A DNA stretch of 64,000 nucleotides from Hamadaea flava (GTDB taxonomy: Bacteria > Actinomycetota > Actinomycetes > Mycobacteriales > Micromonosporaceae): positions 4,588,001 through 4,652,000 of the forward strand of contig NZ_JAMZDZ010000001.1 of NCBI RefSeq assembly GCF_024172085.1. Direction: 5' to 3'. Position 1 is the stretch's first letter. Each line of letters starts with the position of its first letter. The notes under the pieces are model-generated. The model was not told the DNA's origin and ran no database searches. It worked only from the letters and a program-made list of their open reading frames with translations. Below, piece by piece: positions 1-9,411 of this stretch. The translations under genes and the position numbers were made by a program.

Positions 1-1355
1 GCCAGCTGCAGGTTGGCCCGCCAGGTCGCCTCGCCCTCGGACGACGGCGGTTCCCCGCCGGGCACCTCGTGCGCGTTGACCGGATCGGCGAAGTCCGGCT
101 TCTCGGCCGCGATGTCGGCGGCGATCCGGCGGCTGAAGACGAGCCCTTCGAGCAGGGAGTTCGAGGCGAGCCGGTTGGCACCGTGCACCCCGGTGCAGGC
201 GACCTCGCCACAGGCGTACAGGCCGGGGATGGAGGTGCGCCCGTGCAGGTCGGTCCGGACCCCGCCGCTGGCGTAGTGCGCCGCCGGGGCGACCGGGATC
301 AGGTCCTGCGCCGGGTCGACGCCGGCCGCCCGGCAGTACGCCGTGATCGTCGGGAACCGCTCGGTCACCCGCTCGACGTGCCGGGCGTCGAGGTAGACGT
401 GCTCGGCGCCGCTCGCCAGCAGTTGCCGATGGATGCCCTTGGCGACGATGTCGCGGGGGGCGAGTTCGGCCAGTTCGTGCTGCCCGACCATGAACCGCTT
501 GCCGTCGCCGTCGACCAGGTACGCCCCTTCGCCGCGCAACGCCTCAGAGACCAGCGGCTGCTGGGCCGAGCCGCTGCCGCGCAGGTAGAGCGCGGTCGGG
601 TGGAACTGGACGAACTCCAGATCGGTGACCGTCGCCCCGGCCCGCAGCGCGAGCGCGACGCCGTCACCGGTGGACACGACCGGATTCGTGGTGGCGGCGA
701 AGATCTGGCCCATGCCGCCGGTGGCCAGCACGACCGCGCGAGCGTGGATGGCGCCGACGCCGTCGGGCCGGCCCTCGCCGAGGACGTGCAAGGTGATGCC
801 GCAGGCCCGGCCGGTCGAGTCGCGCAGCAGGTCGAGGACGAGCGCGTGCTCGACGAGGCGGATCCAGGGATCACGGTGCACCGCCGTGTGCAGTGCTCGC
901 TGGACCTCGGCCCCGGTGGCGTCGCCGCCCGCGTGGACGATCCGGTTCGCGTGGTGGCCGCCTTCGCGGGTCAACATCAGCGAGCCGTCCGGGTTGCGGT
1001 CGAACTGGGTACCCCAGCGGATCAGTTCGCGTACGCGATCGGGGCCCTCGGTGACCAGCACCTCGACGGCGGCCGGGTCGCACAGGCCGACCCCGGCGAC
1101 CTTGGTGTCCTCCGCGTGGGCGGCCGGACTGTCGAACGGGTCGAGGACCGCCGCGATCCCGCCTTGGGCCCAGCGCGTCGACCCGTCGTCGATGTTGACC
1201 TTGGTCACGACGGTGACGTGCAGGCCCGCCTCACGCAGGTGCAGGGCGGTGGTGAGCCCGGCGACGCCCGATCCGATCACGACGACGTCGGTCGACTCGG
1301 CCCAACCGGGCTCGGGAGCGGGCAACCTCGCGGGGAGCCCGACAGTGTCTGGCAT
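1..1355 (-). CDS. nadB: L-aspartate oxidase NadB (3' end beyond window)
   Basis: FAD enzyme that oxidises L-aspartate to iminoaspartate, the first step of de novo NAD synthesis in the cytoplasm. Translated from the ATG at 1355, it shows a Rossmann GSGVAG motif at residues 28-33, then RWAQGGIAAVL and, near the window edge, GEVACTGVHGANRLASNS, which is highly typical of NadB in the fumarate reductase/succinate dehydrogenase flavoprotein family. About 451 residues are in the window; the family is usually 530-570, so the C-terminal helical domain is cut off by the window edge. It lies downstream of, and in the same direction as, the lipoprotein gene at 1473. nadA and nadC are not in view. Confidence 0.96.
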   Translation of the reverse strand, partial: MPDTVGLPARLPAPEPGWAESTDVVVIGSGVAGLTTALHLREAGLHVTVVTKVNIDDGSTRWAQGGIAAVLDPFDSPAAHAEDTKVAGVGLCDPAAVEVLVTEGPDRVRELIRWGTQFDRNPDGSLMLTREGGHHANRIVHAGGDATGAEVQRALHTAVHRDPWIRLVEHALVLDLLRDSTGRACGITLHVLGEGRPDGVGAIHARAVVLATGGMGQIFAATTNPVVSTGDGVALALRAGATVTDLEFVQFHPTALYLRGSGSAQQPLVSEALRGEGAYLVDGDGKRFMVGQHELAELAPRDIVAKGIHRQLLASGAEHVYLDARHVERVTERFPTITAYCRAAGVDPAQDLIPVAPAAHYASGGVRTDLHGRTSIPGLYACGEVACTGVHGANRLASNSLLEGLVFSRRIAADIAAEKPDFADPVNAHEVPGGEPPSSEGEATWRANLQL

Positions 1356-1472
1356 AAGGACAGTCAACCGTTCCCCGGACGTTTCCACCACGGAAACGTA
1401 AGCGCGGTCACTGACCGCACTTCTGGCCGCTCGCCCGAGAGCTCCCGGGCGTGTCCGTTGACATGCTGCGGC

Positions 1473-2336
1473 CTAGGCGTAGTGGATGGGCAGGGCCTTC
1501 GCGCCCGCACCCTTGATCGACTTCGTCTTGGTGTCCGGGGAGAACCAGGCGTAGCAGCGGACCTTGTGGTCGCCGTCGGCGAATTCGGCCGCCGTCATCG
1601 GGTCCCAGAACACGCCGGTGCGGTACTTCATGTCGCTGGAGTACTTCATCCCCACGTACGCGGCGATCCGCTGGTGGCACGCCTTGATCATCTTCGTCCG
1701 ATCGTTGGCGGCGGCGAAGCCGGCCACCACGATCGAACCGACGTACTCCGCGTTGTGCTTCGCGGTGCAGGCCACCGGGGTGACGCTCTTGCCGCTGGCG
1801 TAGCTGAAGCAGCCGAGACGGATCGGCGACCCCGGCTTGGTCAGCTCGCCCTTCAACGACCCGGTGTGGGTGGTCTCCTCACCGAAGACCTGCTCCAGGG
1901 TGATCAACTCGCAGCGGTACCAGTGCGCGCCGCCGGTCCAGGCGGCGGCGGTCGGCAGGGTCAGCCCGAACCAGAGCTTGCCGTCGTGCCAGTCGCCGCC
2001 GACGAACTCGTTGACCTTGGTCTCGCAGGTCCGCGCCAGCTTGAGGTACTCGGCGGTCCCGCTCTTCGGCGGCGAGGTCAGGGCGTCGTCGGTGCCGACG
2101 TAGACCGTCTCGGTCATGTGCGACTGCGCGCAGTCGACCGGCTGGTAGCTGCTGCGATAGCCGGTGGCGGCGTACGCCGAGTGGCAGGTGTCCGCACTGG
2201 GAGTGAAGCCGTCCGGGGCGGGGAGCGCCGCCCACTGGTCGGTCAGGTTCCCGTCGACCCCGTCCGGCAGACCGCAGCCGGTCAGCCCCAGGACAGCGGC
2301 GCCCGCCAGCGCCACGGTCGCGATCCAGCGCCGCAT
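1473..2336 (-). CDS. septum-formation-family secreted lipoprotein
   Basis: Probable lipoprotein of 287 aa. The N-terminus MRRWIATVALAGAAVLG is a signal peptide ending in a lipobox (LTGC), so the protein is probably anchored on the outer face of the membrane. The mature part has two similar halves, each with a conserved Cys followed by a His-x-x-Glu segment (VDCAQSHMTE and VACTAKHNAE), as in the actinobacterial Septum_form family. Biochemical function is unknown. The start at 2336 is chosen because GGGGAG sits at ribosome-binding distance from it; the ATG six bases upstream abuts GGGGAG and has no spacing. Confidence 0.7.
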   Translation of the reverse strand: MRRWIATVALAGAAVLGLTGCGLPDGVDGNLTDQWAALPAPDGFTPSADTCHSAYAATGYRSSYQPVDCAQSHMTETVYVGTDDALTSPPKSGTAEYLKLARTCETKVNEFVGGDWHDGKLWFGLTLPTAAAWTGGAHWYRCELITLEQVFGEETTHTGSLKGELTKPGSPIRLGCFSYASGKSVTPVACTAKHNAEYVGSIVVAGFAAANDRTKMIKACHQRIAAYVGMKYSSDMKYRTGVFWDPMTAAEFADGDHKVRCYAWFSPDTKTKSIKGAGAKALPIHYA

Positions 2337-2410
2337 CGTCATCTCCCCAAGTCCCCGTTCCGATGTCTCGGAGTGCGGAGCTTACGACATGACAGCGCTT
2401 CACGTTGCCC

Positions 2411-2446
2411 TTGACAGGAGCGAGCTTTTGAGAGTTACTCTCAAAA
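2411..2446 (+). promoter_or_regulatory. promoter and TetR-type operator of the efflux pump operon
   Basis: A consensus -35 hexamer TTGACA lies at 2411-2416. A palindrome at 2426-2446 has perfect 10-bp arms TTTTGAGAGT and ACTCTCAAAA around one central T. It covers the expected -10 position and stops one base before the ATG at 2448, so the transcript is probably leaderless. The most likely ligand is the TetR-family regulator encoded second in this operon. Confidence 0.75.
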
Positions 2447-2447
2447 C

Positions 2448-3956
2448 ATGGCTACTCTCACTTCGGTGCGCCGATCGCGCTGGTGGATTCTGGCGGTCCT
2501 GGCGTTGTCCGTCCTGGTCATCGGCCTGGACGGCACGGTGCTCAACGTGGCGCTGCCGACGCTGGCCGACGATCTCGACGCCGGCACCGACGATCTGCAG
2601 TGGATCGTGGACTCCTACATCGTGGTTTTCGCCGTAGCGCTGCTCCCGGCCGGGCTGCTCGGCGATCGGCACGGCCGCAAACGGTGGCTCATCGCCGGGC
2701 TGCTGCTGTTCGGCGCGGCCTCCGCCGTCGCCGCGTACGCCGAGAACGTGCCGCAACTGGTCGCGGCGCGGGCGGTCATGGGCCTCGGCGCCGCCCTGAT
2801 CATGCCGCTGACCATGTCGGTGCTGCCCGTCGTCTTCGACCGGGCGGAACAGCCCCGGGCCATCGCCACCTGGTCGATCGCGGTCGCCCTCGGTGTACCG
2901 ATCGGTCCGGTCCTCGGCGGCTATCTCCTCGATCATTTCCACTGGGGGTCGATCTTCCTGATCAACATCCCGGTCGTGGTGGTCGCCGTGCTCGCGGCCG
3001 CGGTCCTGCTCCCGGAGTCGCGGGATCCCCACGCACAACGGGTGGATCTCCCCGGAGCGGTGCTCTCGGTGGCCGGCCTCGGCGCCTTCGTCTACGGCGT
3101 CATCCTCGCGCCGGTCGACGGCTGGGCCACCGCCTTCCCGTGGGTCGCCGCCGGGGTGGTGGTCCTGGGGATCTTCTGGATCCGGCTCGGGCGGTCGGCG
3201 TACCCGTTGATCGACCGCAGGCTGTTCGCGGACCGGAACTTCCTGTGGGGTTCGCTGGCCGCCACGGCGGCGAGCTTCGCGATGATGGGCGTGCTGTTCG
3301 TGGTGCCGCAGTACCTCGCGGCGAGGATGCGATACGACGCGCTGGGCGTGGGTGTGCGGCTGCTGCCGATGATCGGGGGCCTGATCGTGGCCGCGCGCCT
3401 CGGGACCCGAGTGGCGGCTCGACTCGGCGCGCGAGTGGTGGTGTCGGCGGGCCTCGCGGTGGCGGCGGCCGGGCTCGGCCTGGGCGCGCTGACCGGGCGC
3501 GCCGACGGGTACGCCTGGACCGCGCTGTGGTTGACGGTGCTGGGCTTCGGCCTGGGGCTGTGCATGCCGTCGGCGATGGACGCGGTGCTGGCCAGCCTGC
3601 CCGAGGGCAAGAGCGGGGTCGGCTCGGGCGCGGTACAGGCGATGCGGCAGGTCGGCGGTGCGCTGGGGGTAGCGGCGCTCGGCAGTCTGCTCGCGGCGGT
3701 CTACACCGCGCGGCTGGACACCTCGGGACTGCCCCCGGCGGTCGCCTCCGCCGCCAAGGAATCGGTCCTGGCCGCGATCCGTGTGCCGAACCTCGACGCC
3801 GTGCCGGCCTTCCTGGCCGGGATGTCCGCGGTCCTCGCCGTCAGCGGTGCGGTCGCCCTGCTCGGAGCAGTGCTCTCCGCGCTGTTCCTGCCCGGCCGCC
3901 CCGTCACGACGGCCGTCCCTGGCGCAGAATCAGCACATGCCCGACTCGAGGTCTGA
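2448..3956 (+). CDS. MFS drug efflux transporter, DHA2 family (14 TM)
   Basis: 502-aa integral membrane proton antiporter of the DHA2 (QacA/EmrB-like) family, expected to export drugs or toxic metabolites. Visible family motifs are LDGTVLNVALP in TM1, the loop 2-3 motif GDRHGRKR, and GPVLGGYLLDHFHW in TM5. About 14 hydrophobic segments can be counted. The first codon lies one base after the operator, with no Shine-Dalgarno sequence, which fits a leaderless message. The 3' end overlaps the TetR gene by 20 nt. The substrate cannot be told from sequence. Confidence 0.88.
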   Translation: MATLTSVRRSRWWILAVLALSVLVIGLDGTVLNVALPTLADDLDAGTDDLQWIVDSYIVVFAVALLPAGLLGDRHGRKRWLIAGLLLFGAASAVAAYAENVPQLVAARAVMGLGAALIMPLTMSVLPVVFDRAEQPRAIATWSIAVALGVPIGPVLGGYLLDHFHWGSIFLINIPVVVVAVLAAAVLLPESRDPHAQRVDLPGAVLSVAGLGAFVYGVILAPVDGWATAFPWVAAGVVVLGIFWIRLGRSAYPLIDRRLFADRNFLWGSLAATAASFAMMGVLFVVPQYLAARMRYDALGVGVRLLPMIGGLIVAARLGTRVAARLGARVVVSAGLAVAAAGLGLGALTGRADGYAWTALWLTVLGFGLGLCMPSAMDAVLASLPEGKSGVGSGAVQAMRQVGGALGVAALGSLLAAVYTARLDTSGLPPAVASAAKESVLAAIRVPNLDAVPAFLAGMSAVLAVSGAVALLGAVLSALFLPGRPVTTAVPGAESAHARLEV

Positions 3957-4533
3957 CGTCCAACCGGGATTGCGCGAGCGGAAGAAGGCCAAGACGCGCA
4001 AGGCGATCCAGGAAGCGGCCATGCGACTGATCCGCGAACAGGGCTACGACGCCACCACCGTGGATCAGATCGCGGCCGCCGCCGAGGTCTCGCCGGCGAC
4101 CTTCTTCCGATACTTCCCGACCAAGGAAGACGTGATCATCCAGGACGAGTACGACCCGATGTTCGTCGAGCGCTGGCACGAGCTGACCCCGGCCGGCTCG
4201 CCGATCGGTCGCATCCGGGAAGTCATCCGCAGCACGTTCACCGGCCTGCCCCGGCGCGACGTCGACGCCATCCGCGAGCGTACGGTGCTCATGTTCACGA
4301 CGCCGCAGGTCAAGGCCCGGGTCTGGGACAACTGGCTCAACACCCAGCACGTGTTCGACGAACTCATCGGCGAGCACCTGGGGCTGCCGGTCTCGCATCC
4401 CCGCGTACGCGCGACGACCGGCGCGATGATGGGAGCCATCCTCGCGGTCTTCGAGACGTGGATCGCCGATCCGGAGAAGGACCTCGCCGAACTCGTCGAC
4501 GAGGCCCTGTCCTATCTCGAAACCGGTCTCTGA
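3937..4533 (+). CDS. TetR/AcrR family repressor, second gene of the efflux operon
   Basis: 198-aa transcriptional repressor. The N-terminal helix-turn-helix reads TVDQIAAAAEVSPATFFRYF, followed by the typical TKEDV transition; the C-terminal half is a variable ligand-binding domain. The ATG at 3937 lies inside the end of the transporter gene, so the two are translationally coupled. The regulator probably binds the palindrome at 2426-2446 and represses its own operon until a pump substrate binds. An upstream in-frame start at 3781 exists but would read through transporter sequence and is unlikely. Confidence 0.88.
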   Translation: MPDSRSDVQPGLRERKKAKTRKAIQEAAMRLIREQGYDATTVDQIAAAAEVSPATFFRYFPTKEDVIIQDEYDPMFVERWHELTPAGSPIGRIREVIRSTFTGLPRRDVDAIRERTVLMFTTPQVKARVWDNWLNTQHVFDELIGEHLGLPVSHPRVRATTGAMMGAILAVFETWIADPEKDLAELVDEALSYLETGL

Positions 4534-4551
4534 CCGTCGCTGATCACCGCG

Positions 4552-4965
4552 TCAGGCGCGGCCGCTCACGAGGTCGCCGACCATTCCGGGGACGGCCTCG
4601 GCCGGGTCGGCGCCCAGCTCGATGATCTTGTTGTCGGCGTCCACGTGGACCACCCGAGGCCGATACGTCCGCGCCTCGGCGTCGTCGAACTGGGCGTACG
4701 CGATCATGATCACCAGGTCGCCGGGGTGGACGAGATGCGCCGCTGCGCCATTGATGCCGATCACGCCCGAGCCCGGCGCGCCCTCGATCACGTACGTCTC
4801 GAGCCGGGCGCCGTTGGTGACGTCGACGATCGCGACCTTCTCGCCGGGCAGCAGGTCGGCCGCGGCCATCAGCTCGGAGTCGACCGTGACGGAGCCGACG
4901 TAGTGCAGGTCGGCCTGGGTCACCGTGGCCCGGTGGATCTTGGACTTGAGCATCGTGCGGATCAT
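4552..4965 (-). CDS. panD: aspartate 1-decarboxylase PanD
   Basis: Pyruvoyl enzyme that makes beta-alanine from L-aspartate for pantothenate and coenzyme A synthesis. The 137-aa proenzyme begins [20 protein letters not shown] and has the self-cleavage site Gly24-Ser25 in YVGSVTVD; Ser25 becomes the pyruvoyl group. [17 protein letters not shown] is also typical. Its ATG overlaps the panC stop by 4 nt, so it is the last gene of the DUF2520-panC-panD operon. Confidence 0.97.
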   Translation of the reverse strand: MIRTMLKSKIHRATVTQADLHYVGSVTVDSELMAAADLLPGEKVAIVDVTNGARLETYVIEGAPGSGVIGINGAAAHLVHPGDLVIMIAYAQFDDAEARTYRPRVVHVDADNKIIELGADPAEAVPGMVGDLVSGRA

Positions 4966-5786
4966 CGGTCACTCCCCAGGTGGATGTGCGTGTTGTCGAT
5001 CAGGCGAGTGGTCCCGACGCGGGCCGCCACCAGCAGCCGCGCCTCGCCGGTCTCCGGGGCCGGGCCGAGGTCGGGGGCTCTCAGTTCCAGGTAGTCCGGC
5101 TGGACGCCGGTCAGCTCCGCACCCGCCGTGGCGAGCACGTCGCCGCCGGCGAGCGCCGCCTCCGCCCCGGCACGCAGTGCGCGGGACAGGGCCCGGGCCA
5201 GCGTCCGCTCGTCGGCGGAGAGGTAGCGATTGCGGCTGGACATCGCCAGGCCGTCCGCCTCGCGTACGGTCGGCACGCCGACGATCTCGACATCCAGATC
5301 CAGCGTCCGTGCCATCGCCTTGATCAGGGTGAGCTGCTGGTAGTCCTTCTCCCCGAAGAACGCCGCGTCCGCGCCGGTCAGGTGGAGGAGCTTGCAGACG
5401 ACGGTCAGCACACCGGCGAAGTGGCCGGGGCGTACCGCGCCTTCCAGCTCGACGCCGAGCGGACCCGGGTCGATCAGGATCGACGGCTCGCCGTCTGGGT
5501 ACATCACGTCGGGCGTGGGGGCGAAGACCAGGTCGACGCCCTCGGCGCGGCAGATCTCCAGGTCGGCGTCCAACGTCCGGGGGTAGCGCTGGAAGTCCTC
5601 GTTCGGCCCGAACTGCAGCGGGTTCACGAAGATCGTCGCGATGAGGAAGTCCGCGTGCTTGCGGGCCTCCCGCATCAGGGTGGCGTGCCCGTCGTGGAGC
5701 GCGCCCATGGTCATCACGACCGCGACCCGGCCGTCAGCGCGGCCGCGCGCGACCTCGAGGTCCGCGCGACTCGTCACGAGATTCAT
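4962..5786 (-). CDS. panC: pantoate--beta-alanine ligase PanC
   Basis: ATP-dependent ligase joining pantoate to beta-alanine to give pantothenate. The protein is 274 aa, the normal family length. It shows the nucleotidyltransferase HIGH-like motif in [14 protein letters not shown], the substrate-binding [13 protein letters not shown], and SSRNRYLS (KMSKS-like region). It is joined by 4-nt overlaps to the DUF2520 gene upstream and panD downstream, so one message makes the beta-alanine and condenses it. panB is not in the window. Confidence 0.97.
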   Translation of the reverse strand: MNLVTSRADLEVARGRADGRVAVVMTMGALHDGHATLMREARKHADFLIATIFVNPLQFGPNEDFQRYPRTLDADLEICRAEGVDLVFAPTPDVMYPDGEPSILIDPGPLGVELEGAVRPGHFAGVLTVVCKLLHLTGADAAFFGEKDYQQLTLIKAMARTLDLDVEIVGVPTVREADGLAMSSRNRYLSADERTLARALSRALRAGAEAALAGGDVLATAGAELTGVQPDYLELRAPDLGPAPETGEARLLVAARVGTTRLIDNTHIHLGSDR

Positions 5787-6685
5787 GAATGCACCGTCTC
5801 CGGCTTGCCGGCCAGCACGTCGAGCAGTGGCTCCGCGTCGGTGGGGCGCAGCCGTCCGACCGCGATCGCCCGGTCGGCGGTACGCCGAGCCAGCGCCAGG
5901 TACGCGGGGACCGAATCGGGGGCGACGGCGCCCATCGCGGCGACGTGCTTGGCGACCGTCCCCGCGTCACCCCGCGAGACCGGGCCGGTCAACGCGGCAT
6001 CGCCGCTGGCCAGGGCGTTCTCCAAGGCCGCGCGCAGCAACGGTGCGAGCACCTTCTCGGGATGCGTGACGCCCGCGTCGCGGAGCCGATCGGCTGCCTC
6101 GTTGACCAGCGTCACCAGGTGGTTGGCCCCGTGCGCGAGGGCGGCGTGATAGAGCGGGCGATCCTGCTCGTCGATCCATTCGAGCTGCCCCTGCAGGTCG
6201 TCGACGAGATCGTGGGCGATGACGGCCAGCTCCGGCGGAGCGGTCACGCCGAAGGAGACGCCGTCGTCGAGCCGGGCCAGGTCGGCCGGCGTACCGGTGA
6301 AGGTCATCGCGGGGTGCAGCGCCAGCGGACGGGCGCCGACAGCGCGCGCCGGCTCCAGTACGCCCAGCCCGTGCGCGCCGGAGGTGTGCGCCACGACCTG
6401 ACCGGGGTGCAAGGCGCCGATCCCGGCGAGCCCGGCCACCACGGCGGCCAGCGCGTCATCCGGTACGGCGATGATGAGCAGGTCATGAGCCTCGCGCGCG
6501 ACCTGATCGGCCGGGAGGTTGCGAGCCTGCGGGAGAAGGGTGGCGATCCGGTGCTTGGCAGCGGCGGATACGCCCGAGGCAGCCACCACGTGGTGACCCG
6601 CGGCGGCCAGCGCCGCGCCCAGGATGGCGCCGACCCGTCCGGCGCCGATGACGCCGACGGTCAAACTGCGCGACTGTGCGCTCAT
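5783..6685 (-). CDS. Rossmann-fold DUF2520 dehydrogenase-like protein
   Basis: 300-aa two-domain protein. The N-terminal NAD(P)-binding Rossmann domain has GVIGAGRVG near residues 10-18; the C-terminal helical DUF2520 domain resembles the 6-phosphogluconate dehydrogenase/ketopantoate reductase C-domain fold. It overlaps panC by 4 nt and leads the operon, so a ketopantoate reductase-like step is an attractive but unproven role. The start at 6685 ([19 protein letters not shown]) is preferred because the upstream in-frame extension to 6814 covers the likely promoter. Confidence 0.85.
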   Translation of the reverse strand: MSAQSRSLTVGVIGAGRVGAILGAALAAAGHHVVAASGVSAAAKHRIATLLPQARNLPADQVAREAHDLLIIAVPDDALAAVVAGLAGIGALHPGQVVAHTSGAHGLGVLEPARAVGARPLALHPAMTFTGTPADLARLDDGVSFGVTAPPELAVIAHDLVDDLQGQLEWIDEQDRPLYHAALAHGANHLVTLVNEAADRLRDAGVTHPEKVLAPLLRAALENALASGDAALTGPVSRGDAGTVAKHVAAMGAVAPDSVPAYLALARRTADRAIAVGRLRPTDAEPLLDVLAGKPETVHS

Positions 6686-6724
6686 AGACGATCCAGTCCT
6701 CGAAGGTGGGTACCGGTCGCCACC

Positions 6725-6756
6725 AGTATCACTGCTTGTCCCGGATGCTGGACAAG
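6725..6756 (-). promoter_or_regulatory. candidate promoter of the DUF2520-panC-panD operon
   Basis: Reading the minus strand, TTGTCC (6750-6755) is followed about 18 bases later by TGATAC (6726-6731), a plausible -35/-10 pair. The -35 lies in a small inverted repeat, CTTGTCC at 6735-6741 and GGACAAG at 6750-6756, which could be an operator. No regulator is identified. Confidence 0.4.
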
Positions 6757-6856
6757 AGCTTGTGAACACTTTCACGGCCGGGCGGTACACCGGGTAAAAC
6801 GCCCGATATGCCACTCCCGCATCCCGGATGAGACCGACACCACCCGGCCGCCCATC

Positions 6857-6923
6857 GGCGCTGGATCAGGGATCCGAGTCGAATCTTGCCCCAGGATTCG
6901 ACCGAGATCCGTGATCCAGCGCC
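6857..6923. repeat. long palindromic intergenic repeat, family A copy 1
   Basis: 67-bp imperfect palindrome. Its left arm contains GGCGCTGGATCA and GTCGAATCTTG; its right arm contains GATTCGAC and TGATCCAGCGCC. It lies downstream of paaE. Related copies are at 17402-17466, 57533-57585 and 61188-61250. It may act as a terminator-like hairpin or be a nonautonomous extragenic repeat. Confidence 0.75.
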
Positions 6924-6977
6924 AAAGGACGACGCGAGGCCGCGCCGCGAAGGACGCGAGGCCGCGTCACCAGAGGG

Positions 6978-8000
6978 TCAGGCGTCGTAGTCGACGACGA
7001 GCTCCGCGGAGGTCGGGTGGGACTGGCAGGTCAGCACGTATCCGGCGGCCGTCTCGGCCGGGTCCAGGGCCCAGTTGGCCGCCATCTCGACCGTCCCGGA
7101 GACGACCCGAGCCCGGCAGGTCGAACAGACTCCGCCGCGGCAGGCGTACGGGAGTTCCGAGCGGTGCCGCAGGGCGGCGTCCAGCACCCGTTCGCCGCTG
7201 CCCATGGTGAACGACGTGGCGCGCCCGTCCAGCCGGATCTCCACCTGGACGTCTCCCGCGCCGGAGGGCGCTTCCGGCGGGGTGGGCACCGGGCCGACGT
7301 GGAACAGCTCCACATGCACCTGCGCCCCGGTCGCGGCGACCGTCGACCGCGCGCTCTCGACCAGGCCGAGTGGACCACACAGGAACCATTCGTCGACCGG
7401 CCCGACCACGGGCAACAGCTCGGTCACGAGGTCGGCGGTGATCCGGCCGTGCAGCGGCGCGCCCGGCTCCCGGGACAGCACGTGCAGCACTTGCAGCCGA
7501 TCCGGGTAGCGGTCCTTGAGGTCGGCCAGCTCGTCGACGGCGAACGCGCTGCCCGACGTCCGGTTGGCGCAGATCACCGCGAAGGTGCTGCGCGGTTCGA
7601 GGTCGAGCGCGGCCCCGGCCAGGGAGAGCACGGGCGTGATCCCGGAACCGCCGACGATCGCACCGTACCGCCGCTTCCGGGCGGCCTCGAACGGGCTGGT
7701 GAACCGGCCCAACGGGGCGGAGACCGCCACTTGCATACCCGGTGCCAGGGACGCCGCGATCGCGGAGAACTCGCCGTCCGGCAGCAGGCGTACGCCGACC
7801 GACAACGAGCCCCGGGCGGCCAGGTCAGCCGGGGTCGAGCAGATCGAGTACGACCGCCGCAGCTTCTCGTCCAGCGTCACGTGCTGGCCGGCTTGGAACG
7901 CGAAGGCCGCACGCAGTTCAGCCGGGACGGCGAAGGTGATGACCACCCCGTCCGCGCAGGCCGGTTCGACGGCGCCGACGGTCAGCGTCTCGAATCTCAC
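6978..8000 (-). CDS. paaE: phenylacetyl-CoA epoxidase reductase subunit PaaE
   Basis: 340-aa reductase that passes electrons from NADPH through FAD and a 2Fe-2S centre to the diiron oxygenase PaaA. Domains in order are an FAD-binding ferredoxin reductase barrel (RRSYSIC near residue 50), an NAD-binding domain (VGGSGITPVLSLA) and a C-terminal plant-type ferredoxin with ligands in CRGGVCSTC plus a later Cys in LTCQS. It is the last gene of paaABCDE; the paaD stop codon abuts its ATG. Confidence 0.95.
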   Translation of the reverse strand: MRFETLTVGAVEPACADGVVITFAVPAELRAAFAFQAGQHVTLDEKLRRSYSICSTPADLAARGSLSVGVRLLPDGEFSAIAASLAPGMQVAVSAPLGRFTSPFEAARKRRYGAIVGGSGITPVLSLAGAALDLEPRSTFAVICANRTSGSAFAVDELADLKDRYPDRLQVLHVLSREPGAPLHGRITADLVTELLPVVGPVDEWFLCGPLGLVESARSTVAATGAQVHVELFHVGPVPTPPEAPSGAGDVQVEIRLDGRATSFTMGSGERVLDAALRHRSELPYACRGGVCSTCRARVVSGTVEMAANWALDPAETAAGYVLTCQSHPTSAELVVDYDA

Positions 8001-8462
8001 CTAAAACCGCCTTACATGGTCGAACGGCTCCAGACAGGACGTGCACCGCCAGATCGACTGGCATGCGGTCGGCCCGAACCGGCTGATCTCCTCGGTCCGC
8101 CCGGAACCGCAGCGCGGGCACACCGGCGCCAGGGTAAGCGCGACCGGTCCGGCCGTCGGCGGTGCGATGCCCGCTCGTTCGAGCGCCGCCCGCCCCGACG
8201 CCGTGATCATGTCGGTGCTCCACGGCGGGCTCAGCACCGTCACGACCTCCACCTCCGGGTGGCCGACCCCGGCCAGGGCGCTGCGGATGTCGTCCCGGAT
8301 CGCGTCCATCGCCGGGCAGCCCGCGTACGTCGGGGTGATCTCCACGCGTACCGTCTGGTCCGGCTCGACCCGCACGGACCGCAGGATGCCCAGCTCGGCG
8401 ATGGTGACCACGCGCAGCTCGGGGTCCAGCACCGCGCCCGCGACGGCCCGCAGGTCTACCAT
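8001..8462 (-). CDS. paaD: phenylacetyl-CoA epoxidase assembly protein PaaD
   Basis: 153-aa protein combining a MIP18/DUF59-type domain (DPELRVVTIAELGILRSV, then TYAGCPAMDAI) with a C-terminal zinc-ribbon-like cysteine cluster (CPRCGSG and CTSC). PaaD is needed for an active epoxidase, probably through metal-centre assembly. It overlaps the end of paaC by 7 nt. The ATG at 8462 gives the usual family start; longer in-frame readings run into paaC. Confidence 0.93.
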   Translation of the reverse strand: MVDLRAVAGAVLDPELRVVTIAELGILRSVRVEPDQTVRVEITPTYAGCPAMDAIRDDIRSALAGVGHPEVEVVTVLSPPWSTDMITASGRAALERAGIAPPTAGPVALTLAPVCPRCGSGRTEEISRFGPTACQSIWRCTSCLEPFDHVRRF

Positions 8463-9142
8463 TTCGCGCCGGGATGTGCGCGATGCAGGACCTGCATCTC
8501 GGCCAGCAGGTAGCTCAGGTGCTCGGTGTGCTGCCCGGCGCGGCCGCCGAGCTTGGGCTCGGGCTCCGCGGGCCGCTCGAGCCCGGCCTCCGCGAGCACC
8601 GGCTCGATCACGGCCAGCCAGGCCGCGCGATCCTGGGCCAGGTCGAACGTGTACGCCCAAAGGCGCTGGACGGCGCCGGTCATCCGATGGTGGGACTCCG
8701 GCGTTCCGTCACCGAGCCGCCGCGTCCACAGGCTCGCGTGGTCGAAGTGGTAGGCGGATTCTTTGACCGTCTTCGCCGCGATCTCCCCCAGCGGCCCGCC
8801 TTCGGCCGCGAGCACCTCGTAGGTCTGGCGTTGCGCCGCCGACAGGAACAGCAGCTTGGCGATAGTCCAGCCGAAGTCGAGGTCGCCGCGGGCAGGTCCG
8901 TTGGGCAGTTCGACGAGCAGACAGTTGCGGAACTCGCGATCGTCCCGCCGGTAGGCCAGTTCGTCCTCGTCACCGGCCAGCGACAGGAACAGCCGGGCCG
9001 CCCCGAGTTGGTCGAGCGCGATGTTGGCGAGCGCGACGTCTTCCTCCATCGTCGGCGCGCGCGAGGCCCACTCGGCGAGCCGCTGCGCCGCGAGCAGCGC
9101 GTCGTCGCCGAGCATGATCGGATCGTGCGCCAGCTCGGTCAC
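8456..9142 (-). CDS. paaC: phenylacetyl-CoA epoxidase structural subunit PaaC
   Basis: 228-aa ferritin-like helical subunit that pairs with catalytic PaaA but is thought not to carry the active diiron site. Typical segments are LAEWASRAPTMEEDVALANI and YHFDHASLWTRRLGDGTPES. The start is GTG at 9142, which forms a 4-nt GTGA overlap with the paaB stop, so translation is coupled. It is one of five tightly packed genes for aerobic phenylacetate breakdown. Confidence 0.95.
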   Translation of the reverse strand: MTELAHDPIMLGDDALLAAQRLAEWASRAPTMEEDVALANIALDQLGAARLFLSLAGDEDELAYRRDDREFRNCLLVELPNGPARGDLDFGWTIAKLLFLSAAQRQTYEVLAAEGGPLGEIAAKTVKESAYHFDHASLWTRRLGDGTPESHHRMTGAVQRLWAYTFDLAQDRAAWLAVIEPVLAEAGLERPAEPEPKLGGRAGQHTEHLSYLLAEMQVLHRAHPGAKW

Positions 9143-9411
9143 AGGTGCGGCGCTCCTTCGGGGACCTCGTAGAACGTGGGGTAGCGGTAGATCTTGTCGG
9201 CGGCCGGGGCGAAGAACGGGTCCTTCTCCTCCGGGCTGCTCGCCGTGATGTCGGCGGCCCGGACGACCCAGATCGACACGCCCTCCTGCCGGCGGGTGTA
9301 GACGTCGCGCGCGTTGCGCAGCGCGGTTTCCGCGTCGTCGGCGTGCACGCTGCCGGCGTGGGTGTGCGACAGCCCGCGCCGAGGCCGGATGAACACCTCC
9401 CAAAGGGTCAT
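9139..9411 (-). CDS. paaB: phenylacetyl-CoA epoxidase subunit PaaB
   Basis: 90-aa small subunit of the PaaABCE complex, recognised by [20 protein letters not shown] and by [12 protein letters not shown] near the C-terminus. It is thought to help PaaA-PaaC complexes assemble. It overlaps paaA and paaC by 4 nt each. Confidence 0.96.
   Translation of the reverse strand: MTLWEVFIRPRRGLSHTHAGSVHADDAETALRNARDVYTRRQEGVSIWVVRAADITASSPEEKDPFFAPAADKIYRYPTFYEVPEGAPHL

Noticed and set aside
69-2414. A 781-codon open frame on the plus strand
   Set aside because: It lies opposite nadB and the lipoprotein gene, both of which have clear family motifs; the frame is a high-GC shadow rich in Arg, Gly and Val.
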